This document shows, in pieces, positions 33,461-40,471 of a DNA stretch of 64,000 bases (positions within the stretch are counted from its first letter, which is position 1; every line of letters starts with the position of its first letter). The position numbers were made by a program, and so were the translations under genes. Source of the DNA: Hymenobacter duratus (GTDB lineage: Bacteria; Bacteroidota; Bacteroidia; Cytophagales; Hymenobacteraceae); NCBI RefSeq assembly GCF_014698995.1, contig NZ_JACWZZ010000006.1, positions 26,222 to 90,221 of the forward strand. The letters run 5' to 3'. The notes under the pieces were generated by a model, which was not told where the DNA came from, made no database searches, and was given only the letters and a program-made list of their open reading frames with translations.

Positions 33461-33592
33461 CTAGGCCTGAAACTGCTGCCAGAGCACGATGCCCAGCCCG
33501 GCAGCTACCGCGGCGTAGAGCAGGTAGGACAGCAGGCGGCGAACCGGGCCTTGGGGGGCGGGTGCGCCGGCTTCTTCGCAACAACTTTTCAT
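33461..33592 (-). CDS. 43-residue single-helix membrane peptide with CC motif
   Basis: A short protein that starts MKSCCEEAGAPAPQGP and then has one membrane helix (LLSYLLYAAVAAGLGIVLW) ending QQFQA. The vicinal cysteine pair at the N-terminus resembles the thiol sites of small metal-transport peptides. It is 68 bp upstream of the metal-binding lipoprotein gene on the same strand. It is too short for routine gene calling, but a clean hydrophobic helix and a context rich in thiol proteins support it. Function unknown. Confidence 0.55.
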   Translation of the reverse strand: MKSCCEEAGAPAPQGPVRRLLSYLLYAAVAAGLGIVLWQQFQA

Positions 33593-33666
33593 TGTCAGGC
33601 GAGGGTAAAACCAGGAAGATGAAGGAGGGAGGGGGCAGCTAAGCGCCGGGCGGACACGACAATGCA

Positions 33667-33710
33667 AAGGCCCGCCCCGGACATAGCAGAGCTATGCCAG
33701 GGCGAGCCTT
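33667..33710 (-). terminator. Large hairpin terminator after the HYC_CC_PP-like gene
   Basis: AAGGCCCGCCCCGGACATAGC (written in parts: AAGGC, GCCC, CATAGC) pairs with GCTATG, GGGC and GCCTT to form a long imperfect stem around the 3-nt loop AGA. It lies 17 bp after the stop at 33727. Confidence 0.6.
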
Positions 33711-33726
33711 GGGCGCGTCAAATCAA

Positions 33727-34209
33727 TCAGACCGTCAGGGACTGAATAAAGATGCGGATGTCGGGTATTTTGGGGGGCAGGTGCTCGCGGAGCACCAGAA
33801 CGACCGAGTGGGTGCGGTCCCACTGTCCGGCAGCGGGCCGGAAAAAGAAGTCGCTGCTGGCCGGCAACAAGGCCGGCGCGGGTGTCATCAGCTGCTTTTC
33901 AGCTGGCGTTGTGAGGGACTTAAGGATAGCAGCCGAGTTGTCCTTGCAGCAGTCATCCTTGCCCACGGGCTTGGAGTTGTGCTGGGCATGGTCCTGCTTG
34001 GTCTTGGTGGGTTGCTGCTTTGCCGTGGCATTGCCGTGACCGTGGCAGCCAGGGTGTGAAGGCTTCTGCGGCGGGGTGACCTTGGCCACCGGGGCCGCTT
34101 GCACTGGGTTAAGCGTGGCGCAGTAGCACTGGCCCACGAACACGTTGACGAAGACGAGCAGGAAGCTCGTCGCCAGCAAACGGCGGAAGGGGAACAGGCT
34201 ACGGAACAT
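33727..34209 (-). CDS. Secreted Cys/His-rich protein (HYC_CC_PP-like)
   Basis: A 160-residue protein with a signal sequence that ends FVGQCYCATLNPV. A His/Cys-rich central part follows (HPGCHGHGNATAK, QDHAQHN) and then DDCCKDNSAAI. The C-terminal part runs FFFRPAAGQWDRTHSVVLVLREHLPPKIPDIRIFIQSLTV. The DDCC and C-terminal IPD.RIFIQSL features resemble the HYC_CC_PP family of Bacteroidota metal regions, named for its conserved residues. It is divergent from the CopA ATPase gene and is followed by a hairpin. Periplasmic metal binding is inferred. Confidence 0.7.
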   Translation of the reverse strand: MFRSLFPFRRLLATSFLLVFVNVFVGQCYCATLNPVQAAPVAKVTPPQKPSHPGCHGHGNATAKQQPTKTKQDHAQHNSKPVGKDDCCKDNSAAILKSLTTPAEKQLMTPAPALLPASSDFFFRPAAGQWDRTHSVVLVLREHLPPKIPDIRIFIQSLTV

Positions 34210-34228
34210 GACAGGCGCTAAGCAACCG

Positions 34229-34236
34229 CAAAAGTA
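34229..34236 (-). promoter_or_regulatory. -7 element of the HYC_CC_PP-like gene
   Basis: A perfect TACTTTTG on the minus strand, 20 nt before the ATG at 34209. No regulon motif occurs at 41-42 bp upstream, unlike at the other copper promoters. The copies at 34402-34469 face the CopA gene but may act in both directions. Confidence 0.5.
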
Positions 34237-34401
34237 GACTTCTCCACGAAAAGGCGGTACCGCTTATCTACCCCATTTCTAAATAAAGAGTTTCCGGGCC
34301 GTTCCTGTGGGTGGCCGCTTAACCTGCGAAAAAGGACCGCAAATGGCCATCAGGCTGTTTTAGGCGGCAGTCAGGGAAAAAAGCCCCCGGCAAGCAGCGC
34401 A

Positions 34402-34519
34402 AAATTATGCAAGCCTTCGGCCGGATTATGTAAATCCCTTGTCCACCTGCAACGTGCAAATTATGCAAGTTTCGGGTGAGATTCCGTACTAACCCCGCCG
34501 CAGGGGCGCCGTTCCTTTG
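34402..34519 (+). promoter_or_regulatory. Copper-regulon promoter of the CopA ATPase gene, with three motif copies
   Basis: AAATTATGCAAG occurs at 34402-34413 and 34458-34469, with a related GATTATGTAAA at 34424-34434. The second perfect copy is followed after 42 bp by TTCCTTTG (34512-34519), a -7-like element 69 nt before the ATG. No -33 TTG is visible, as expected for an activator-dependent promoter. The rest of the 34210-34588 gap shows nothing else. Confidence 0.65.
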
Positions 34520-34588
34520 TACTGTACATTCTAGCCTAGGGAGCCTTGGGTTTCCCGGCCCAATGCAGCACTACGGCTGCTTATTTCT

Positions 34589-36862
34589 ATGGAACCAACG
34601 ACCAAGACCGAAACCCTCGACATCGAAGGCATGACCTGCGCCTCGTGCGCGTCCTTCGTTGAGAAGTCCCTGACCCGCACGCCCGGGGTGCAGCGGGCCA
34701 TGGTCAACTTCGCTACCGAAAAAGCGACGATTGAATACCTGCCCGCCCAGGCCACCCCGGCCACCTTAAAAGAGGCCGTAGTCAAGGCCGGCTACGGCGT
34801 AACCGAGCGCGCGCCAGACACCAGCGCCGCCGACCGGCAGGCGGAAATTGACCAGCAAAAGGCCCTCGCCTACGTCAAGCTCAAGCGCCGCTTCTGGGTA
34901 GCCACGGTGCTGGCCATCGTCATCATGCCCCTGAGCATGCTCATGCTCTGGCCCGCCATGATGGCCCGCGTCAACATGCAGTGGCTGAACTATGGGCTGT
35001 TGGTGCTGACCCTGCCGGTGCTGTTCTACAGCGGGCGCGAATTCTTCACCTCGGCCTGGAACGGCTTCAAGCACCGCGCCGCCAACATGGATACGCTCAT
35101 TGCCGTGGGCACGGGCGCGGCTTTTCTGTATAGCCTCGCAGCTACGGTAGTGCCGGGCTGGTTTATGCGCCGGGGCCTGATGCCCGAAGTGTACTACGAC
35201 ACCACGGCCACCATCATTGCCCTGATTCTGCTGGGCAAAGTGCTGGAGCTGCGGGCCAAGACGCAAACGTCGGCCGCTATCAAGGCGCTGATGGGCTTGC
35301 AGGCCAAAACGGCCCGGGTGGTGCGGCCCGACGGCCAGGAGGTGGACGTGCCCATCGAGCAGGTGCAGCTGGGCGACCTCGTCGTGGTGCGCCCCGGCGA
35401 GAAGGTAGCTACCGACGGCGTTATTGAAGAAGGCCGCTCGGCCGTGGACGAGGCCATGCTCACGGGCGAAAGCCTGCCGGTGGAAAAGAAGACCGGCGAC
35501 CCGGTATTCGGCGCCACGCTCAACAAAACGGGCTCGTTCCGCTTCCGGGTGACCAAGGTGGGGGCCGACACCATGCTCTCGCAGATTGTGAAGCTGGTGG
35601 AAGACGCCCAGGGCAGCCGGGCGCCCATCCAGCGGCTGGCGGATAAGGTCAGCGCCATTTTCGTGCCCACGGTGGTCGTCATTGCCATCCTCACCTTCGT
35701 GCTCTGGTTTGACCTGGCCCCGGTGGAAGCCCGCCTTCCGCTGGCCTTGGTCAACTTCGTGGCCGTGCTCATCATTGCCTGTCCCTGCGCGCTGGGGCTG
35801 GCCACGCCCACGGCCATCATGGTCAGCACCGGCAAGGGCGCCGAGCACGGCGTGCTCATTCGCAACGCCGAGGCCCTGGAAAAAGCCCACCAGGTAAACA
35901 CCGTGCTGCTCGACAAAACCGGCACCATCACGCGTGGCGAACCGGCCGTGACGGACTTTGTGCCCGCCGAGGGGCAGAACGCGGGCCAGCTGCTGCAGGT
36001 AGTGGCCGCCGTGGAGCGGCAGAGCGAGCACCCGCTGGCCGAAGCCGTGGTGCGCTACGCCGATGCCCAGCAGGCCCCGGCCATTCCGGCCACCGGTTTT
36101 CAGGCCATCGAGGGCAAAGGCGCGCAGGCGTCCGTCAACGGGCAGGCCGTGCTCATCGGCAACTTCCGCCTGCTCGACGAGGCCGGCATCAGCCTCTCGC
36201 CTGCCGTGCGCCGGCAAGCTGACGAGCTGCTGGGCCAGGCCAAAACGGTGCTCTACGTCGCCGTTAACCAGCAGGCCGTGGGCCTCATCGGGGTGGCCGA
36301 CACCGTGCGCGACACGTCGGCTGCGGCCATCAAGCGCCTGCAGGCCATGGGCATCGAGGTGGTGATGATGACGGGCGACAACCCCCAGACGGCGGCCCAG
36401 GTAGCCGCGCAGGTAGGCATCACGCGCTACTTCGCCGAGGTGCTGCCCAGTGGCAAGGCCGGTAAAGTCAAAGAGCTGCAGGCCGAAGGGCGCATCGTGG
36501 CCATGGTGGGCGACGGCATCAACGACGCGCCGGCCCTGGCCCAGGCCGACATCGGTTTGGCCATGGGCGGCGGCACCGACGTGGCCATGGAGGCGGCCGG
36601 CATCACGCTCATGCGCTCGGATTTGCAGGGCGTGGTCACGGCCATTGAGCTCTCGCGCCAGACCATCCGCACTATTAAGCAGAACCTGTTTTTCGCCTTC
36701 ATCTACAACACGCTGGGCATTCCGGTGGCGGCGGGGCTGCTCTACCCCTTCTTCGGCATTTTGCTCTCGCCCATGCTCGCGGCCGGGGCCATGGCCCTGA
36801 GCTCGGTGTCGGTGCTCACCAACTCGCTGCGCCTGCGCAGCTTCTCCCCCGCTAAGAACTAA
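34589..36862 (+). CDS. copA: CopA-type P1B-1 copper-exporting ATPase
   Basis: A 757-residue P-type ATPase. One N-terminal HMA domain has GMTCASC (C17, C20). Transmembrane helices carry the metal-path motif CPC (398-400). Other hallmarks are TGES in the actuator domain, the phosphorylated D442 in DKTGT, SEHPLAEA in the nucleotide domain and GDGINDAPAL. In the last helices YNTLGIPVAAG and MALSSVSVLTNSLRLR are the Cu(I)-type P1B-1 residues (Y-N and M-S-S). It exports Cu(I) from the cytoplasm, probably fed by the HMA chaperone at 21518. It is the first gene of an operon with a cupredoxin and an AraC-HMA regulator. Confidence 0.95.
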   Translation: MEPTTKTETLDIEGMTCASCASFVEKSLTRTPGVQRAMVNFATEKATIEYLPAQATPATLKEAVVKAGYGVTERAPDTSAADRQAEIDQQKALAYVKLKRRFWVATVLAIVIMPLSMLMLWPAMMARVNMQWLNYGLLVLTLPVLFYSGREFFTSAWNGFKHRAANMDTLIAVGTGAAFLYSLAATVVPGWFMRRGLMPEVYYDTTATIIALILLGKVLELRAKTQTSAAIKALMGLQAKTARVVRPDGQEVDVPIEQVQLGDLVVVRPGEKVATDGVIEEGRSAVDEAMLTGESLPVEKKTGDPVFGATLNKTGSFRFRVTKVGADTMLSQIVKLVEDAQGSRAPIQRLADKVSAIFVPTVVVIAILTFVLWFDLAPVEARLPLALVNFVAVLIIACPCALGLATPTAIMVSTGKGAEHGVLIRNAEALEKAHQVNTVLLDKTGTITRGEPAVTDFVPAEGQNAGQLLQVVAAVERQSEHPLAEAVVRYADAQQAPAIPATGFQAIEGKGAQASVNGQAVLIGNFRLLDEAGISLSPAVRRQADELLGQAKTVLYVAVNQQAVGLIGVADTVRDTSAAAIKRLQAMGIEVVMMTGDNPQTAAQVAAQVGITRYFAEVLPSGKAGKVKELQAEGRIVAMVGDGINDAPALAQADIGLAMGGGTDVAMEAAGITLMRSDLQGVVTAIELSRQTIRTIKQNLFFAFIYNTLGIPVAAGLLYPFFGILLSPMLAAGAMALSSVSVLTNSLRLRSFSPAKN

Positions 36863-36865
36863 GCC

Positions 36866-37243
36866 ATGGATACCACCGAAATCATCGTGACGCTGACGGG
36901 CCTGGCACTGTCGGCTTTTGTCATCTGGTACTTCTTCTTTTCCGCCCGCCAGACGGCTGCGGCCGTTTCTACCTCCAGCGGCGTGCAGGAAGTGGACATC
37001 ACAGTCAAGGGCGGCTACTCGCCCGACGTGATTGAAGTGGAACGCGGAAAGCCCGTGCAGCTGAGCTTCTACCGCGACGAGGAAAACTCCTGCTCGGAGG
37101 AGCTGCTCATGCCCGACTTCAGCATCCGCCGCGACCTGCCGGCTTTCAAAACGACGCTGGTGGAGCTGCTGCCCCAGCAGGCCGGTACCTTTACGTTTAC
37201 CTGCGGCATGGGCATGCTGCGCGGTAGCCTGGTCGTAAAATAG
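36866..37243 (+). CDS. Membrane-anchored cupredoxin-domain protein
   Basis: A 125-residue protein with one N-terminal membrane helix (EIIVTLTGLALSAFVIWYFFF) and a cupredoxin-type beta-sandwich. The fold is shown by VDITVKGGYSPDVIEVERGKPVQLSF, then C-S-E-E-L-L-M-P-D and the C-terminal loop FTCGMGMLRG, where Cys and Met residues replace the classic blue-copper His. Such EfeO-type cupredoxin domains follow copA in many Bacteroidota. It starts 3 bp after the ATPase stop and probably accepts or scavenges exported copper. Confidence 0.85.
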   Translation: MDTTEIIVTLTGLALSAFVIWYFFFSARQTAAAVSTSSGVQEVDITVKGGYSPDVIEVERGKPVQLSFYRDEENSCSEELLMPDFSIRRDLPAFKTTLVELLPQQAGTFTFTCGMGMLRGSLVVK

Positions 37244-37876
37244 ATGCCGCTCATGAACTCCCAACTCCGCTCCGGCTTCACGCTGCCCGCCCCCGGCACC
37301 CACCGGCTGCTGATTAAGAACATGGTCTGCCCCCAGTGCATCCGGGTGGTGACGGAAGACCTGACGGCCCTGGGCCTGCAGGTGCAGCGCGTCGTGCTGG
37401 GCGAGGCCGACGTGACGACTGCCGATGGCCAGGCGCCGGACCTGGAGCCCGTGCGCGCCAGCCTGCTCGCAGCGGGCTTTGCCCTGCTCGAAGACCCGCG
37501 GGCCCAACTCGTGGAGCAGATTAAGACCCTGCTGGTGACGCTCATTCATTATCCCGAGCCGGGCCCCCGCCTTCTCACCTACTCGGATTACCTGGTTCAG
37601 CACCTGGGGCGCGACTACCATTACCTGTCGCACCTGTTCTCCTCCGAGGAAGGCCTGACCATTGAGAAGTTCATCATCCGCCAAAAGGTGGAGCGCGCCA
37701 AGGAGCTCATTGGCTATGGCGAGCTGACCATTGCCCAGGTGGCGGGACAGCTGGGCTACAGCTCCCCGGCCCACCTCTCGCGGCAGTTTGGGCAGGTGAC
37801 GGGCCTGACGCCCTCGGAATTTCAACGGCTCGGACCCGCCAGCCATGCCCGGCGCAGCCTGGACTCGCTGCTGTAG
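37244..37876 (+). CDS. AraC-family regulator with N-terminal HMA-like sensor (intact CxxC)
   Basis: A 210-residue regulator. Residues about 20-85 form an HMA-like domain with LLIKNMVCPQCIRVVTEDL, metal site C29-P-Q-C32. The C-terminal AraC DNA-binding domain includes FIIRQKVERAKELIGYGELTIAQVAGQLGYSSPAHLSRQFGQVTG. The ATG directly follows the cupredoxin stop (TAGATG), so it is co-transcribed with copA. I infer that Cu(I) binding at CPQC switches on activation at the AAATYATGCAAG promoters. A paralogue at 23112 has lost the second cysteine. Confidence 0.88.
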   Translation: MPLMNSQLRSGFTLPAPGTHRLLIKNMVCPQCIRVVTEDLTALGLQVQRVVLGEADVTTADGQAPDLEPVRASLLAAGFALLEDPRAQLVEQIKTLLVTLIHYPEPGPRLLTYSDYLVQHLGRDYHYLSHLFSSEEGLTIEKFIIRQKVERAKELIGYGELTIAQVAGQLGYSSPAHLSRQFGQVTGLTPSEFQRLGPASHARRSLDSLL

Positions 37877-37882
37877 CCTCGG

Positions 37883-37947
37883 AAATTATGCAAGCAAAAA
37901 GGCCAACGGTGTAAAAACCGGGCGGGTAGCCAGGGCGTTTATATTGC
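37883..37947 (+). promoter_or_regulatory. Copper-regulon motif upstream of the second DUF305 gene
   Basis: A perfect AAATTATGCAAG (37883-37894) just after the AraC stop, with a weak -7 (TATATTGC, 37940-37947) after 45 bp. The ATG of the DUF305 gene follows at 37976. Spacing is slightly longer than at the other sites. Confidence 0.5.
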
Positions 37948-37975
37948 TTACCATCAGACCCCATCGACCGTGCGC

Positions 37976-38587
37976 ATGAACCGCTTATTCCGTTTGCCTA
38001 TTTTGTCTCTGCTAGTGCTGGTTTCCTTGTTTTCGGCCTGCAAAGACCACGACATGGACGACATGAAGCATGACACTCCGCTGATGAAAATCATGATGGA
38101 CATGATGACGCAGATGGACGCGCAGGCCAAGACCCAGGACCCCGACCACGACTTTGCCGCCCAGATGGTGCTGCACCACGACGCGGCCATCAAGATGAGC
38201 GAGGAAGAACTTCGCGCGGGCAGCAACCAGGAAATGAAAACCATCGCTCAGGACGTCATCACCAAGCAACGCGCCGAAATCACGCAGTTCAACTCGTTCC
38301 TGAGCAACCACCAGCCCACGCAGCCGCTGGTACCGCAGTTCAACCAAATTCAGAAAACCAACATGGACCGCATGATGGCCGCGAGCAACGCGCGCACCAT
38401 GACCATGCGCACCGACGTGGACTACGCCCAGATGATGATTGACCACCACCAGGCGGCCATCGACAACTCGGAGGCGTTGCTCCAGCACGGCCGCAACGCC
38501 ACGATGCGCCAGTTGGCGCAGGCCATCATCGCCGACCAGCGCCAGGAGATTGGCGTCCTGCAGAACTGGCTCACGCGCAACCGCTAG
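37976..38587 (+). CDS. DUF305 lipoprotein, second copy
   Basis: A 203-residue lipoprotein (signal LPILSLLVLVSLFSAC) followed by a Met/His/Asp-rich segment and two DUF305 helix pairs. The HH motifs are DHDFAAQMVLHHDAAIKM and DVDYAQMMIDHHQAAIDNSEALL. It is shorter in the linker than the copy at 31657 but has the same double-unit layout. It is preceded by the copper-regulon motif and followed by a strong terminator, so it forms its own unit. A GTG two codons upstream is an alternative start. Copper binding in the periplasm is inferred. Confidence 0.88.
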   Translation: MNRLFRLPILSLLVLVSLFSACKDHDMDDMKHDTPLMKIMMDMMTQMDAQAKTQDPDHDFAAQMVLHHDAAIKMSEEELRAGSNQEMKTIAQDVITKQRAEITQFNSFLSNHQPTQPLVPQFNQIQKTNMDRMMAASNARTMTMRTDVDYAQMMIDHHQAAIDNSEALLQHGRNATMRQLAQAIIADQRQEIGVLQNWLTRNR

Positions 38588-38607
38588 GTCTTGGCTTAGC
38601 CACAAAA

Positions 38608-38635
38608 AAGGCAGCTCTCGCGGAGCTGCCTTTTT
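38608..38635 (+). terminator. Rho-independent terminator after DUF305
   Basis: AAGGCAGCTC and GAGCTGCCTT form a 10-bp stem with the 5-nt loop TCGCG, followed by a T run. It is flanked by an A run on the left, so it may work in both directions. Confidence 0.88.
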
Positions 38636-38738
38636 GCTTTTAGGGTACGGTGGGTGGCCAAGAGCACTATCCGGCGGCCTGAGTCCGCTACCGGCCGAGG
38701 TGGCCACCGTCGCCCGCTACGTGGCCCTAACAACCCCC

Positions 38739-39509
38739 ATGCTCGCACTACCTGCTTTCCGCCTCATTCTAGTCTTGGCAACCGGTGTGGTCTTAGCCGG
38801 TTGCCGGTCATCGGCTGTCGTCCCCAAGTTTTCGGCCGCCCCCGGGTACCACCACCCGCCACAGGCCCAGCACGGTGATACAGCGGCAGTCACCCCCGCC
38901 CGGGAGCAGCCCACTACCCAGCAGGGGCGGGTAAAGGCAGAAGAGCGCGCTACGTCTTCCGGCACGCGGGACCGCGTGGCCAAGAAGAAGAAACCGGCAG
39001 TCGGGCCGGGCAGCAGGCAGGCCAAAGCAACGCCCGCAGATACCGCAAGCAGCGCCATCCGGCCGATGGCCCCGCCCGGGCCCGGCCAGTTTGCCTCCCC
39101 CAAGCTCTTCAGCGCCCAAACGCTGGTCCATTATGGCCTGCACTTTGTTTTTCCGCTCGTGTTGGCGCTGGTGTTTTTTCCCTTGGTGTGGCAGACTGCT
39201 TACCTGGTTATGTTGGCCACAATGGCCATTGACCTGGACCACCTGCTGGCAAAACCCATCTTCGACCCGTTGCGCTGCAGCGTGGGGTACCATCCGTTGC
39301 ACTCCTTTCATATCATACCGGTGTATGCGCTGCTGCTCCTGTGGCCGGCAACGCAAATTGTCGCTGTCGGCTTGCTTTTCCACATGTTCACGGATACGGT
39401 GGACTGCTTGTGGAACTTCAGCCACTGCCAGGACTGCTACCGGAACTCCCGTATTCGTCGCTTGTACAACGGGGTGCGGAAGCTGCTGGGCCTTGAGGTG
39501 GTCGAGTAA
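38739..39509 (+). CDS. Lipoprotein-like N-terminus joined to a DUF6122 membrane domain
   Basis: A 256-residue protein. The N-terminal part has a signal and lipobox-like LILVLATGVVLAGC, then about 90 residues of Ala/Pro/Lys-rich linker. From about residue 125 it is a DUF6122 domain: TLVHYGLHFVFPLVLAL, AIDLDHLLAKPIFDPLRCSVGYHPLHSFH and LLFHMFTDTVDCLWN. A basic C-terminus follows. The single-domain paralogue is at 23754. Having a lipid-anchor signal ahead of a multi-helix domain is unusual; translation from a later Met (MAPPGPG) would give a plain DUF6122 protein. Start ATG 38739 is a best guess. Confidence 0.65.
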   Translation: MLALPAFRLILVLATGVVLAGCRSSAVVPKFSAAPGYHHPPQAQHGDTAAVTPAREQPTTQQGRVKAEERATSSGTRDRVAKKKKPAVGPGSRQAKATPADTASSAIRPMAPPGPGQFASPKLFSAQTLVHYGLHFVFPLVLALVFFPLVWQTAYLVMLATMAIDLDHLLAKPIFDPLRCSVGYHPLHSFHIIPVYALLLLWPATQIVAVGLLFHMFTDTVDCLWNFSHCQDCYRNSRIRRLYNGVRKLLGLEVVE

Positions 39510-39570
39510 GCTGGGACGAGACGGGAGATTGAGCGGGCTGTTGCCTAAGTGGCCCGATTCAGAATTGTCG

Positions 39571-40449
39571 CTAGAACCTTCCCGAGCGACTAATGCTTTT
39601 TAACAGCTGATTCTGCAGCAGCTGGTCCCGGTAAGCGCCTTCCACCGCCTGTCGTGCCGGCCCGGGCTTGCCCGCTTCGTGAATCAGCCGGTCAGCTTCC
39701 TGGCGCAGCTGCAGGGCTTTTACCATGTTGTCGTTGGCCTGCCCCATGGCGCGCAGGCGCTCGGCCTCGGTCATGGAATAGCGGCCCGGGTTCTTCAACG
39801 TGGCCATGAGCTCCACGCTTTGGGCAGTCATCTCGTCGGCAATCTTCTGGTAGTTGAAGGCCGTTTCGACGTTCTTTTTCTTGAGCACTTCCTCGTAGGC
39901 GTATGCCGAAGCGAAGGCTTCTTCCCGCATGTTCTTATAGTCACGGTAGGTAAAGGACTGGGCCCCGTTGCGGCCGATATCCAGCCCGGAAAAGGCTTGG
40001 TATACCGTTTCAACGTCCTGCTCAGTGCGACCCTGCAGCGCCTGGCGCAGGCGCCGGGCCTTGTTCACCGGCGGCATGTAGTCGGGCTGCGAGCTGGTGT
40101 TCATGGCCATGCCCCGGCCAAACAGCTCCAAGGGGTTGGCGTAGCGCAAATCCTTCACCGATGCTACTTTGCGCAGGTCGGCCTGAATCTGCCGCTGCAG
40201 CTCCAGCCCCTCGGAAGTTAACTGCTTTACCTGACCCGTGATGTCGCGAGTGACACCGGCAATCTGCCGGGCGTCCTTGATGACCTGGTAGTTCTTGACG
40301 GTCTCGACCCATTGCTTGAGCTGCTTGGCAAACTGGCCGATGTGGATGCCCATGTGCGGCGGGTCGTTGACGACCATCTGAGCCGAAGCGAAGTAGGAAG
40401 TGGTGCCGGCCAGAACGGCCAGGACCACAACAAACAGTCCCTTTTTCAT
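39571..40449 (-). CDS. VirB5/TraI-like conjugation protein (DUF4141-like)
   Basis: A 292-residue protein with a signal peptide (MKKGLFVVVLAVLAGTTSYFASAQ) and then mostly long helices, beginning MVVNDPPHMGIHIGQFAKQLKQWVETVKNYQVI. The layout of a V.DP start, a helix with QW..T/YQ..KD, and an all-helical body is that of Bacteroidota TraI/DUF4141 proteins, considered VirB5-like minor pilus components. It is the last gene of the tra operon. I use the ATG at 40449. Confidence 0.72.
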   Translation of the reverse strand: MKKGLFVVVLAVLAGTTSYFASAQMVVNDPPHMGIHIGQFAKQLKQWVETVKNYQVIKDARQIAGVTRDITGQVKQLTSEGLELQRQIQADLRKVASVKDLRYANPLELFGRGMAMNTSSQPDYMPPVNKARRLRQALQGRTEQDVETVYQAFSGLDIGRNGAQSFTYRDYKNMREEAFASAYAYEEVLKKKNVETAFNYQKIADEMTAQSVELMATLKNPGRYSMTEAERLRAMGQANDNMVKALQLRQEADRLIHEAGKPGPARQAVEGAYRDQLLQNQLLKSISRSGRF

Positions 40450-40471
40450 GGCTGAAGAGCTAAAGTAAGGT

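Noticed and set aside
34766..37846. 1026-residue minus-strand frame opposite copA, the cupredoxin and the AraC gene
   Set aside because: It is extremely His/Gly/Arg-rich without domains, and lies exactly opposite well-supported genes. High GC content produces such long antisense frames.
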